NCBI GenBank assembly: GCA_913031385.1
Contig: CAJWCT010000004.1
Location: 1 to 41,135, forward strand
Source of the DNA: an uncultured Flavobacteriales bacterium
Lineage (GTDB): Bacteria > Bacteroidota > Bacteroidia > Flavobacteriales > Flavobacteriaceae
Reading direction: 5' to 3'
Length of the DNA: 41,135 nt
Shown: positions 1 to 8,008 of the stretch, piece after piece
Layout of the letters: each line of letters starts with the position of its first letter
How positions within the stretch are numbered: position 1 is the first letter of the stretch
Position numbers and translations under genes: made by a program
Notes under the pieces: generated by a model
What the model was told of the DNA's origin: nothing
What the model saw: only the letters and a program-made list of their open reading frames with translations
Database searches by the model: none

Positions 1-57
1 TAATTGCCCAAAAGAAACAAGTGGAATAAACACTAAAAGAAATAAAAGCTTTTTCAT
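1..57 (-). CDS. Secreted protein, N-terminus only (cut by window edge)
   Basis: On the minus strand an ATG at 57 opens a frame that runs off the left edge after 19 codons. The residues (MKKLLFLLVFIPLVSFGQL) form a typical Bacteroidota Sec signal peptide: two lysines, a hydrophobic core and an SFGQ cleavage region. It is absent from the ORF track because it is truncated. The DNA around its start is nearly identical to that around the start of the next gene upstream (135-566). The mature protein and its function cannot be seen. Confidence 0.7.
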   Translation of the reverse strand, partial: MKKLLFLLVFIPLVSFGQL

Positions 58-77
58 ACTACAATTTACAATAATTT
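47..77 (-). repeat. Duplicated leader/start-codon segment, copy 1
   Basis: This 31-base segment spans the ATG and immediate 5' leader of the left-edge gene. It matches 556-587 with one inserted base and no other difference. It is read on the minus strand as leader plus ATG plus the first few codons. The downstream signal peptides then diverge. Confidence 0.7.
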
Positions 78-134
78 TAAAAGAAGAAGATATGCCTATG
101 GTTTAGTTGCTAACTTAAACTCTATATGCGTTTT

Positions 135-566
135 TTAATATCCATAAGTAATTTGTTCATTCCATCCATTAATATTTAATGGTAAGTCACTTTGACCATC
201 AATTTGAAATGGTGTTAAGTCAAAAGAAACCGTTTTTTGAAAAAAAGCAAGACACGTCTCATCATTTATTAATTCCATTTTAACATCTCGTTGTAATGGA
301 AAAACGTTATAAAAAGCATCTGTACTGTATAAATTCTCTTCCCATAAATCTGTTCCACAACCACTTGAACCGAACGTTATTTCCAAGCAATCACCATTTA
401 ATTCAACTTCAATTATTCCATAATTTGAAGTATTAATTGCATTAAAATCTTCTTCCAAAATAATTTCAGAAGTAAAATAACAATTATTTTCAATAGTAGA
501 ATTATCGCCCTCTGAATTACAACTCAAAATGAGTATTATAGGTAAAAAAAGAAGTAGCTTTTTCAT
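135..566 (-). CDS. Small lipoprotein of unknown function
   Basis: This is a 143-residue protein I do not recognise. It starts with a lipoprotein signal, MKKLLLFLPIILILSC, whose lipobox cysteine is residue 16, so it is probably anchored in the outer or inner membrane. The mature part is acidic, contains a cysteine pair region (NGDCLEITFGSSGCG) and shows no catalytic motif. Short flavobacterial lipoproteins of this kind often carry beta-rich domains, but that is inference. It lies 24 bases downstream of the DUF4440-like gene and reads in the same direction, so it may be the distal gene of that transcript. Its leader is duplicated in front of the left-edge gene. Confidence 0.75.
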   Translation of the reverse strand: MKKLLLFLPIILILSCNSEGDNSTIENNCYFTSEIILEEDFNAINTSNYGIIEVELNGDCLEITFGSSGCGTDLWEENLYSTDAFYNVFPLQRDVKMELINDETCLAFFQKTVSFDLTPFQIDGQSDLPLNINGWNEQITYGY

Positions 567-587
567 ACCTACAATTTACAATAATTT
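556..587 (-). repeat. Duplicated leader/start-codon segment, copy 2
   Basis: This 32-base segment covers the ATG and leader of the 135-566 lipoprotein. It is the partner of 47-77 and differs from it by a single inserted base. The two sites are about 500 bases apart in direct orientation. Confidence 0.7.
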
Positions 588-590
588 ATG

Positions 591-1055
591 TTATTTAGCA
601 GCAGATGTATGGTCGCTAATAATAAGCCATTTATTATTTATTTTTTTCCAAAATAAAGTAAAATGTCCATAGCTATCTTCTGGGGATCTTGTTAAATAAT
701 ATTCCCCTATTAAAAAGGCAACATCCGAAGAAACTGACCGTATTTTATTTACAGTAAATTTAAGCTTACCCATTGTTTGAGTATCTGGATACGTCTTAAA
801 ATATCTTTTTCTAGTCTCATTCCAGCCATAAACAGGACCAGATTTCCCTGAAAAAACTAATTCATCAGATTTTATGTAGCCTTGCATAAAAGAATTAATA
901 TCTCCACTATTCCAAGCATTTTCTTGAAACTTCATCACTTTCATTATATCTAAAGAATCTGTTAAAGAAATAGAGTTTATAGACATAGTATCATCATAAG
1001 ATACTTGACTAAAAGAAACAAGTGGAACAAATAAGAATAATAATAGTTTTTTCAT
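591..1055 (-). CDS. Secreted NTF2/SnoaL-like protein (DUF4440 type)
   Basis: The track ORF begins at a GTG at 1100. I place the start at the internal ATG at 1055, because the protein then opens with a clean Sec signal peptide (MKKLLLFLFVPLVSFSQ) and the gene no longer overlaps its upstream neighbour. The mature part (about 135 residues) has the pattern of the NTF2-like superfamily: an N-terminal helix with 'FQENAWNSGDINSFM', a 'FSGKSGPVYGWNET' loop, and a C-terminal strand series ending 'HFTLFWKKINNKWLIISDHTS'. This matches DUF4440/SnoaL-like proteins, which act as small ligand-binding or isomerase folds and are often of unknown role. No catalytic residue can be assigned. It lies 10 bases after the lipoprotein at 1066-1425. 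Confidence 0.75.
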   Translation of the reverse strand: MKKLLLFLFVPLVSFSQVSYDDTMSINSISLTDSLDIMKVMKFQENAWNSGDINSFMQGYIKSDELVFSGKSGPVYGWNETRKRYFKTYPDTQTMGKLKFTVNKIRSVSSDVAFLIGEYYLTRSPEDSYGHFTLFWKKINNKWLIISDHTSAAK

Positions 1056-1065
1056 ATTTATTTTT

Positions 1066-1425
1066 TTAATTGTTCTCAGGTGAATCACTAAATGCTTCAC
1101 CCATTTCTTTTAAATTCTTTACTGTTTCACAATTATCAAGTAAATATGCTTGAAACTCATGTTCATTATATTTCTTATTGATAATTGCTAATTCCAAAGC
1201 CATAGATTCCATTTTTGATTTTACTTTACTTAGTTTTTTGTATGCTTCCTTCTTTGATTCTTCATCACCAAATGATGATTTCAGACCTAATTGAATAACT
1301 TCTGGCATAAGTTCAGCTGTTTCAGCTATTAATTCACAAGCTTTTTGTGCATCTGATTCCATAGTTGAAGTTGAACAAGAAGAAAATGCTGCAAAAATCA
1401 ATGTTATAAGTATTAGTTTTTTCAT
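1066..1425 (-). CDS. Small helical lipoprotein, unknown function
   Basis: This is a 119-residue protein with a lipoprotein signal (MKKLILITLIFAAFSSC, lipobox cysteine at residue 17). The mature part is rich in Lys, Glu, Ala and Met and predicted to be mainly helical, with a single further pair of cysteines (CELIAETAEL and LLDNCETV) that could form a disulphide in the periplasm. I do not recognise the family. It starts 2 bases before the stop of the sterol-desaturase-family gene, so the two are very likely co-transcribed. Confidence 0.75.
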   Translation of the reverse strand: MKKLILITLIFAAFSSCSTSTMESDAQKACELIAETAELMPEVIQLGLKSSFGDEESKKEAYKKLSKVKSKMESMALELAIINKKYNEHEFQAYLLDNCETVKNLKEMGEAFSDSPENN

Positions 1426-1427
1426 AA

Positions 1428-2321
1428 TTATTTGTTTTTAGTTAAAAAATCTTTATAATCTATAGATGGATCATAATCCATGTCAGTTTTTATTGAATGT
1501 AGCTCACTTCTTGAATCTTTTGATTTGATTATTGGAAAAAACAACTGAACATACCATGGTTCTTTCATTTTATTCCATGCTCCAAAACGTGTGGGATATT
1601 TTCTGGTAATCTTAGCTGTTCCAAATAAAACATCCCAAAAAAACAATAAGTTTCCATAGTTTCCATTTGGATTTGATACGCCATCTTCAGCAGTTAATCC
1701 ATGATGAGCATAATGAGTGCAAGGAGTCGAAATGGTTCTTTCTACAATCCAAGCTAATGGATGTAAAATTTTATACTTATATAAAAATCTATCCCATTTT
1801 ATTTCACTGTGAGCAAGTAATATTATAGAAACCTTAATTGGAACATAGTAAAGATAAACTTCTATCATTCCTGAGAATATCAAGACAGCTGAAAACCATA
1901 TTCCAGGCATAAAAGCATAATATAAAAAAGCATTTCTATAGGTTACCAGTACACCCATTTCTTCAACAACGTGATGAGGTCTGTGAAGTTTCCACATAAA
2001 TGCATTTTCATGTGAAAACCTATGCCAAAAATACTGAGTAAGATCATCAAAGATTATAAAAGCTAAAATATGCCACAATATAAATGAGTTAATAAAATAA
2101 TCTTCGTAAAAAGGAAACCATAAATCCATTACAAATAGAACAAAAGCTAAAATAGTTGGTTGAATTAATGTTGGAAGTATAGTTAAACATACTAATTCAA
2201 TTGTGAAGTCATTTTTTGATCTTTTATCATTAAAATATAATCCTCCAAGAGATTCTATAATTCCAAGAATTAATAGTACTAAAACAGGAATTAATTTACT
2301 TATACTTTCTGCTTCTATCAT
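1428..2321 (-). CDS. Sterol desaturase / fatty acid hydroxylase family membrane protein
   Basis: The protein belongs to the FA_hydroxylase superfamily, integral-membrane di-iron enzymes that hydroxylate or desaturate lipids. The histidine clusters are visible: HRFSH, then HRPHH, a further H in 'LAHSEIKWD', and HYAHH near the C-terminus. About four to five hydrophobic segments surround them. I chose the ATG at 2321 (MIEAES...) over the track start at 2399, because the longer version would overlap the upstream oxidase by 74 bases. With this start the gap is 4 bases, implying an operon with the FAD-linked oxidase. The substrate is unknown. In Bacteroidota such proteins may act on fatty acids, sphingolipid-like lipids or carotenoids. 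Confidence 0.88.
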   Translation of the reverse strand: MIEAESISKLIPVLVLLILGIIESLGGLYFNDKRSKNDFTIELVCLTILPTLIQPTILAFVLFVMDLWFPFYEDYFINSFILWHILAFIIFDDLTQYFWHRFSHENAFMWKLHRPHHVVEEMGVLVTYRNAFLYYAFMPGIWFSAVLIFSGMIEVYLYYVPIKVSIILLAHSEIKWDRFLYKYKILHPLAWIVERTISTPCTHYAHHGLTAEDGVSNPNGNYGNLLFFWDVLFGTAKITRKYPTRFGAWNKMKEPWYVQLFFPIIKSKDSRSELHSIKTDMDYDPSIDYKDFLTKNK

Positions 2322-2325
2322 GTTT

Positions 2326-3723
2326 TTAGTTAAAAATCTTACCTGGATTAAGAATATTATTTGGATCAAATATATTTTTAATCTGCTTCTGTAAATCAAT
2401 TTCTTTTTTAGAAAAGGCTATATCAATATAATCTTTTTGCACATATCCTATACCATGTTCTCCAGATATAGTACCACCTAAGCTGACAGTTAACTTAAAT
2501 ATTTCTTTAATTGCTTTTGTTAAATCGTTATTCCATTTTTCATCACTCATTTCTCCTTTTATAATATTTATATGAAGGTTTCCGTCACCTGCATGACCAT
2601 AACATACAGACTTAAATCCATAATCATTACCAATCTCTTTTACTCCTTTTAGAAGTTTAGGTAATTCTGCTCTAGGAACTACAGTGTCTTCTTCCTTATA
2701 TGTAGAGTTAGATTTTACTGCTTCAGCAACACTTCTTCTTAATTTCCATAGCATATCCTTATGAGAATCATTATCTGCTAAAGTTATTTCTCCACATTCA
2801 AATTGCGAAACTACTTCTTGAATATTTTCACAATCTACGTATAGCGCTTCAATATCATTACCATCAACTTCAACTAATAAGTGAGCATCAACATCATCTT
2901 CTATATTTAATTTAACATCAGAATACTTTAGTGCCCAATCTATAGCGTCTCTTTCTATAAATTCAAGTGCACAAGGGGTAATTCCTGCCATAAAGATTAA
3001 AGAGACAGCTTTACATGCATCTTCTGAAGATTTAAATGGAATTAATAGTGTAATAGATTTTTGAGGCAAGGGGATAAGCTTAAATACAATACAGGTTATT
3101 ATTCCTAAAGTACCTTCACTTCCAACAAGAAGTTGAGTTAAGTTGTATCCTGTAGAGTTTTTTAACACATTTGCTCCAGTCCATATAATCTCTCCAGTTG
3201 GTAAAACTACCTCTAGATTTAGAACATAATCTTTTGTAACTCCATATTTAAGTGCCTTAGGGCCTCCTGCATTTTCTGCTAGATTACCACCTAGAAAGCA
3301 GCTTCCTTGACTAGCAGGATCAGGGGGGTAAAATAGTCCTTTCTCTTCGACAGCATCTTTAAAAACCTGATTTATTACACCAGGCTCAACTTTTGCTTGC
3401 AAATTATTAGTATCAATTTCTATTATTTTATTTAAACGCTCTGTACTTAAAACAACGCCGCCATGAATCGGAAGTGAACCTCCGCTCAATCCTGTTCTAG
3501 CTCCACATGGGGTAACTGAGATTAGGTTTTTATTACAGTATCTTAGTATTTCTGATATTTCTTTAGTTTTAGAAGGTTTAATCACAACTTCTGGGGGAAA
3601 AGAAAGATCTTCTGTTTCATCATGAGAATATTCTTTAATGATGCTCTCTGCAGTAAATACATAATTATTACCAATAACAGATTTAAAGTAATTAATGTCT
3701 TTAGAAGATACTTTGGAGTACAT
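2326..3723 (-). CDS. FAD-linked 2-hydroxyacid oxidase (GlcD / D-lactate dehydrogenase family)
   Basis: At 465 residues this has the normal length for the FAD-binding PCMH family that includes glycolate oxidase subunit GlcD and D-lactate dehydrogenases. It oxidises a D-2-hydroxyacid to the 2-oxoacid through FAD. Visible landmarks are the FAD-binding loop 'PCGARTGLSGGSLP' (about residues 73-86), 'LVGSEGTLGIIT' and, near the C-terminus, 'CYGHAGDGNLHINI' and 'TISGEHGIG', where the family's conserved histidines lie. No separate GlcE or GlcF gene is present, so it may work alone or with a distant Fe-S partner. It is the first gene of a minus-strand run and is divergent from alkB across 90 bases. 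Confidence 0.88.
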   Translation of the reverse strand: MYSKVSSKDINYFKSVIGNNYVFTAESIIKEYSHDETEDLSFPPEVVIKPSKTKEISEILRYCNKNLISVTPCGARTGLSGGSLPIHGGVVLSTERLNKIIEIDTNNLQAKVEPGVINQVFKDAVEEKGLFYPPDPASQGSCFLGGNLAENAGGPKALKYGVTKDYVLNLEVVLPTGEIIWTGANVLKNSTGYNLTQLLVGSEGTLGIITCIVFKLIPLPQKSITLLIPFKSSEDACKAVSLIFMAGITPCALEFIERDAIDWALKYSDVKLNIEDDVDAHLLVEVDGNDIEALYVDCENIQEVVSQFECGEITLADNDSHKDMLWKLRRSVAEAVKSNSTYKEEDTVVPRAELPKLLKGVKEIGNDYGFKSVCYGHAGDGNLHINIIKGEMSDEKWNNDLTKAIKEIFKLTVSLGGTISGEHGIGYVQKDYIDIAFSKKEIDLQKQIKNIFDPNNILNPGKIFN

Positions 3724-3794
3724 TATTATAATTTTAATAAAAATACATATTCCAATTTAATTAATTTTTTCTTCTAATTATATTAGCCTATTTT

Positions 3795-3803
3795 TAATCT
3801 TTG
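3795..3803 (+). promoter_or_regulatory. Possible -7 element upstream of the alkB-like gene
   Basis: TAATCTTTG lies 11 bases before the ATG at 3814. It resembles the Bacteroidota -7 element TAnnTTTG but has three instead of two spacer bases, so it is only a weak candidate. Confidence 0.25.
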
Positions 3804-3813
3804 ACTTAGAATT

Positions 3814-4890
3814 ATGTCCATTACAAAAACATTTAGATTTAGTGATCTTAAATATCTAATGGCATATACAGGCCCATTAATTGCCTTTCTCGGAATATCC
3901 ATTGGTGGTTACTGGATTTATTCAGCTCCATTTTATGTATTTGTTATTATACCCTTATTAGAACTCTCATTAACTAAACTAGGCTACGATATTATTGAAG
4001 AAGTTAGAGACAATGAACTAGTTCACTGGATTTTTGATCTAATGCTGTACTTAAATTTCCTAATAATCATGTTAACGCTATATTTAAGTATTAATGCTGT
4101 TATATATGATGACCTTAGCACTATTGAATTTGTAGGATTAGTTATTACTACTGGACTGATCTTAAGCGGAAATGGTATAAATGTAGCGCATGAGCTGTGT
4201 CATAGAGAAAATGTTTTAGAAAAATCTTTTGGAAAAATCATGTTAATACCATCATTATTTATGCACTTCTATCTTGAACATAATTTTGGTCATCATTTGA
4301 ATGTTGCAACAAAAGAAGATCCAGTAACTGCAAAATACAATGAACCTTTATATCTATACTGGATTACTACACCTATAAAAGAAATTATTAGTGCTATAGA
4401 AATTCAAAAAAACCTGTTAAATCGCACAAAATCATCTTTTTTTTCTATTAAGAATGATCTTCTTTTCTATATAATAATTCAGTCTTTATACCTGTTCTTA
4501 ATCACATATTTTTTTGGATATTATGTATTGCTGTTTGTATTATTATCTGCCCTTACATCTATACTTTTTTTTGAGTCAGTAAATTATATTGAACATTATG
4601 GATTGTTAAGAGAAAAAAATAGTTCGGGAAGATATGAAAGAGTTAGGTTAATCCATTCATGGAATTCAAATCATGTTATTGGCAGAATTGTTCTTTATGA
4701 ACTTACCAGGCATAGTGATCATCACTATAAAACAACTAAAAAATATCAAAACTTAGTTTCTTTTGAAGAAGCTCCGCAATTACCATATGGATATCCTACA
4801 TCAATTTTACTTGCTATGGCCCCATGGTTATGGTTTAAAATTATGAATCCAAGAATTCCAAAAAACATGATTATGCAATTAAACAACTAA
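3814..4890 (+). CDS. alkB: AlkB-type alkane 1-monooxygenase
   Basis: This 358-residue integral-membrane protein carries all the AlkB signatures: Hist-1 HELCHRE (His126), Hist-2 EHNFGHHLNVA (about 155-165), an HYG motif in 'NYIEHYGLLRE', and Hist-3 RHSDHH (about 299-304). Five or six hydrophobic segments surround them. AlkB enzymes use a di-iron centre, O2 and electrons from rubredoxin to hydroxylate the terminal carbon of alkanes. No rubredoxin or rubredoxin reductase gene is in the window, so electron donors must be elsewhere. The gene is 6 bases upstream of a symporter gene and probably forms an operon with it and ung. The family is clear; the substrate range (alkane, fatty acid or other) is inferred. 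Confidence 0.92.
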   Translation: MSITKTFRFSDLKYLMAYTGPLIAFLGISIGGYWIYSAPFYVFVIIPLLELSLTKLGYDIIEEVRDNELVHWIFDLMLYLNFLIIMLTLYLSINAVIYDDLSTIEFVGLVITTGLILSGNGINVAHELCHRENVLEKSFGKIMLIPSLFMHFYLEHNFGHHLNVATKEDPVTAKYNEPLYLYWITTPIKEIISAIEIQKNLLNRTKSSFFSIKNDLLFYIIIQSLYLFLITYFFGYYVLLFVLLSALTSILFFESVNYIEHYGLLREKNSSGRYERVRLIHSWNSNHVIGRIVLYELTRHSDHHYKTTKKYQNLVSFEEAPQLPYGYPTSILLAMAPWLWFKIMNPRIPKNMIMQLNN

Positions 4891-4896
4891 TAACTT

Positions 4897-6156
4897 ATGA
4901 AAAATCTAGCATTACATTGGAAAATATTAATAGGAATGGCATTAGGAGTTGGTTTTGGACTTATTATGGCAAACTTTGAATTTGGAAAAGGGTTTATATC
5001 TGACTGGATAAAACCTTTTGGAACAATCTTCATTAACTCTCTAAAACTTATAGCTATTCCTTTGATTCTAGCTTCTCTTATAAAAGGGATTTCAGATTTA
5101 AAAGATATCACAAAACTATCAAAAATGGGTGGTGCTACAATAGCAATCTATATGATAACAACGTTAATAGCAGTAAGTATTGGATTAATTGTAGTCAATG
5201 TTATAAAACCTGGGAGCTCAATTTCTGAAGAAACAAGGATAGAATTAATAAACGCATATGAAAGTGATGCAGATCAAAAGAGGGCAGTGGCTGAGGACAC
5301 AAAGAATTCAGGACCTCTTCAAGCACTTATTGATGTTGTACCATCAAATATTGTCTCTGCAGCATCAGATAATAAAAACATGCTTCAAGTAATATTTTTC
5401 TCAATATTATTTGGTATAGCAATGATATTAATACCTGAAAAAAAATCAAGGCCAATTAAAGACTTTTTTGATTCGTTTAATGATGTTATTTTAAAAATAA
5501 TTGATTTAATAATGTTATTCGCTCCTTATGGTGTATTTGCATTACTGGCAACATTAATTGTAGAGGCCCCAAAATGGGACCTACTCAAAAGTCTTTTATT
5601 ATATTCTCTAACTCTCATTTTAGGACTAGCAATTTTAATTGTGCTATATCTTATAATAGTTAAAATCTTTACTGGAAAGAGCCCTAATTACTTTTTAAAG
5701 GGTATTCTGCCGGCACAATTAGTAGCTTTTTCAACAAGTTCTAGTGCTGCAACATTGCCTGTTACTATGGACAGAGTTCACAACCATTTAGGTGTAAAAG
5801 AAGAGGTCTCTAGCTTTGTTCTTCCAATAGGAGCTACCATAAATATGGATGGTACGGCATTGTATCAAGCTATTGCAGCTGTCTTTATTGCACAAACATT
5901 TGGGTTAGATCTATCCCTAGGGGCACAACTTGGAATTATCTTAACAGCGACGCTTGCCTCTATTGGGGCTGCTGCTGTTCCTAGTGCAGGAATTATTGTT
6001 TTGGTTATTGTATTATCTCAAGCAGGTATACCAGAAGCTGGATTAGCATTAATTTTTGCTGTTGACCGGCCTTTAGACATGTGTAGAACAGTAGTTAATA
6101 TTTCTGGTGATGCAACAGTATCAATGTTGGTGAATAAATTAATTAAAAAGAAATGA
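4897..6156 (+). CDS. Dicarboxylate/amino acid:cation symporter (DAACS / SLC1 family)
   Basis: This 419-residue inner-membrane transporter is of the GltP/GltT/DctA type. Conserved elements visible are the serine-rich re-entrant loop 'STSSSAATLPVT' (about residues 280-291), 'GATINMDGTALYQ' with the NMDGT cation-binding motif (about 314-326), 'AAAVPSAGIIVL', and the helix 'DRPLDMCRTVVNISGDA' (about 389-405), whose Asp and Arg contact the substrate in this family. It should import glutamate, aspartate or C4-dicarboxylates coupled to Na+ or H+. The extra hydrophilic stretch 'SEETRIELINAYESDADQKRA' between the early helices is a periplasmic insert often seen in Bacteroidota members. Six bases separate it from alkB, and its last 4 bases overlap ung. 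Confidence 0.93.
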   Translation: MKNLALHWKILIGMALGVGFGLIMANFEFGKGFISDWIKPFGTIFINSLKLIAIPLILASLIKGISDLKDITKLSKMGGATIAIYMITTLIAVSIGLIVVNVIKPGSSISEETRIELINAYESDADQKRAVAEDTKNSGPLQALIDVVPSNIVSAASDNKNMLQVIFFSILFGIAMILIPEKKSRPIKDFFDSFNDVILKIIDLIMLFAPYGVFALLATLIVEAPKWDLLKSLLLYSLTLILGLAILIVLYLIIVKIFTGKSPNYFLKGILPAQLVAFSTSSSAATLPVTMDRVHNHLGVKEEVSSFVLPIGATINMDGTALYQAIAAVFIAQTFGLDLSLGAQLGIILTATLASIGAAAVPSAGIIVLVIVLSQAGIPEAGLALIFAVDRPLDMCRTVVNISGDATVSMLVNKLIKKK

Positions 6157-6818
6157 ATGTTAAGCTAGATTCTTCTTGGAAAAGAGAATTAGAAAATACA
6201 TTTAACGAACCCTACTTCTTAAAATTAACAACTTTTGTAAAAGAAGAATATCAGAAACATGTATGCTATCCTCCAGGAAATCATATATTTTCAGCTCTAG
6301 ATGACTGCCCGCTAGATAAGTTGAAACTAGTAATTATTGGTCAAGACCCTTATCATGGTAAGGGTCAAGCACATGGTTATTGTTTTTCTGTACCTGAAGG
6401 AGTGAAACATCCACCATCACTTGTTAACATATTTAAGGAAATAAGTAATGATTTAGGGGGGGTATACCCAAATAGTGGTGATTTAAGACATTGGGCAAGT
6501 CAAGGAGTTTTGCTTTTAAACTCAACACTTACTGTAAGAGAAAGTTCACCTGGCAGTCATCAAAATCATGGATGGGAACTATTTACTGATACGATAATAG
6601 AAATTATCTCATCTAAAAAAAGGAATGTTGTATTTATGCTATGGGGAAATTATGCTAAAAGCAAAGTGAAGTTAATAGATGAAAGCAAACATCTAATATT
6701 AAAATCTGGGCATCCTTCTCCTTTAAGTGCTAATAAGGGCTTATGGTTTGGAAATAGACATTTTAGTAAAGCAAATAATTATTTTAAAATAAATAATATA
6801 TCTAAAATTCTATGGTGA
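6153..6818 (+). CDS. ung: Uracil-DNA glycosylase
   Basis: This is a family 1 UDG of normal length (221 residues). It removes uracil from DNA in base excision repair. The catalytic water-activating motif GQDPYHG is at residues 63-69 and the minor-groove loop HPSPLS begins at His187. The uracil-recognition stretch 'VFMLWGNYAKSK' is also present. Its ATG overlaps the symporter stop (ATGA arrangement), so the two are translationally coupled. Its TGA abuts the stop of the convergent nucleoside phosphorylase gene with no space between them. Confidence 0.97.
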   Translation: MNVKLDSSWKRELENTFNEPYFLKLTTFVKEEYQKHVCYPPGNHIFSALDDCPLDKLKLVIIGQDPYHGKGQAHGYCFSVPEGVKHPPSLVNIFKEISNDLGGVYPNSGDLRHWASQGVLLLNSTLTVRESSPGSHQNHGWELFTDTIIEIISSKKRNVVFMLWGNYAKSKVKLIDESKHLILKSGHPSPLSANKGLWFGNRHFSKANNYFKINNISKILW

Positions 6819-7667
6819 TTATATCCTTTTAAGAACATAGTCTATTAAATTTTCAATTGTTTTATCAGGGTTAGTGCTATATTCTTCTAGTTCTCTATTG
6901 GCAAGTATTGCATTTAGAGAAATAGCTTTGTGGCCAAGTAGATTAGACATTCCGTATATAATTGCAGTCTCCATTTCAAGATTTGTCGCATTATAATTAT
7001 CATAATATAATTTTTTTAACTTGTCAAGGTGATTTTTATATGAATTATTCAACCTTATCGATCTTCCTTGTGAACTATAAAAACCACTGCAAGTAATAGT
7101 AATTCCGGTTTTAATATCGCTTGAATTAAATTTGTTAAACAACTCTTCAGAACATTTATAACAATATATATCTTCTTCAATTTGATGTTCTTTATTTATA
7201 TGGTTATTAAACTTGGTATTATCTATCTTGGTTAAGTCATAATTCAATAGGAATCCATCAACATCAATAGCCATTTTACTTATAAGAAAGGAATCAACAG
7301 GTATGTTATTTTGAATTGCCCCTGAAGTACCTATTCTTATTAATTCTAACTTTTTAAAAGACTTATTTATTTCACCTGTATCTAAGTCTATATTAACCAG
7401 AGCATCTAACTCATTAAGTACAATATCAATGTTTCCTGAACCAATTCCTGTTGAAATAACAGTAATCCTATTGGAGTTACAATATCCTGTTACAGATTTA
7501 AACTCTCTATTTTGAACTTCAAATTCGATTTTTTCAAAATGCTTTGTGATTTTATCAACGCGAAATGGATCTCCAACTAGTATAATTTTTGAAGACAAGT
7601 TTTTAGGTTTTAGTTTTAGATGATAGACAGAACCATCTCCATTTAATATTAACTCTGATTTATCCAT
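6819..7667 (-). CDS. Nucleoside phosphorylase (uridine phosphorylase-like)
   Basis: This 282-residue protein belongs to the PNP/UDP phosphorylase superfamily, cytoplasmic enzymes that split nucleosides with phosphate during salvage. Family marks are 'ILVGDPFRVDKI' (phosphate-binding GDPxR, about residues 30-41), 'STGIGSGNIDIVLNEL', 'RIGTSGAIQ', and 'NLEMETAIIYGMSNLLG', where the Met-Glu pair contacts ribose. The spacing fits the uridine phosphorylase branch better than trimeric purine phosphorylases, but substrate choice is not certain. It follows the SUI1-like gene by 17 bases and is probably the last gene of that minus-strand operon. Confidence 0.88.
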   Translation of the reverse strand: MDKSELILNGDGSVYHLKLKPKNLSSKIILVGDPFRVDKITKHFEKIEFEVQNREFKSVTGYCNSNRITVISTGIGSGNIDIVLNELDALVNIDLDTGEINKSFKKLELIRIGTSGAIQNNIPVDSFLISKMAIDVDGFLLNYDLTKIDNTKFNNHINKEHQIEEDIYCYKCSEELFNKFNSSDIKTGITITCSGFYSSQGRSIRLNNSYKNHLDKLKKLYYDNYNATNLEMETAIIYGMSNLLGHKAISLNAILANRELEEYSTNPDKTIENLIDYVLKRI

Positions 7668-7684
7668 TAATTATATCTATTAAA

Positions 7685-8008
7685 TTATCCACCAACTCTT
7701 TTAACTTTAAACCCCATTTTAACCAATTCTTCCATAATTCTATTCCTGTTGTTCCCTTGAATAATAATTTTTCCTCCCTTTACAGTACCACCTACACTTA
7801 ACATAGTTTTTAACCTCTTTGCTATTTCTTTTTTATCAGTCTCTTTTATACTGGTAAACCCCTCAATAATAGTGATAGGTTTCCCTTTTCTTTTCTCATA
7901 TTTACATATAACAGAGTCATGTTGGTTATAAGAAATCTTAGTGTCATCTTTTGACTCCTTAAAATTATGATCAGGGAAAAGGTTTTCTAATTGATTTTTT
8001 AAATCCAT
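7685..8008 (-). CDS. SUI1/eIF1-like translation factor (YciH family)
   Basis: This is a 107-residue bacterial homologue of eukaryotic initiation factor eIF1. The C-terminal SUI1 domain is clear: 'KRKGKPITIIEGF' followed by 'LKTMLSVGGTVKGGKIIIQGNNRNRIMEELVKMGF'. The E. coli homologue YciH is reported to affect start-site fidelity. The role in Bacteroidota, which largely lack Shine-Dalgarno-guided initiation, is unknown. Its ATG overlaps the stop of the upstream oxygenase gene (TAATG), so it is translationally coupled to it. Confidence 0.9.
   Translation of the reverse strand: MDLKNQLENLFPDHNFKESKDDTKISYNQHDSVICKYEKRKGKPITIIEGFTSIKETDKKEIAKRLKTMLSVGGTVKGGKIIIQGNNRNRIMEELVKMGFKVKRVGG

Noticed and set aside
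101-120. Imperfect inverted repeat GTTTAGTT-GCT-AACTTAAAC after the 135-566 gene as a terminator
   Set aside because: The stem contains a bulge and no U-tract follows it in the direction of the gene, so I do not call it.
4887-5111. Minus-strand 74-residue ORF within the symporter gene
   Set aside because: It is a shadow of the DAACS coding sequence, with no independent start context or recognisable domain.
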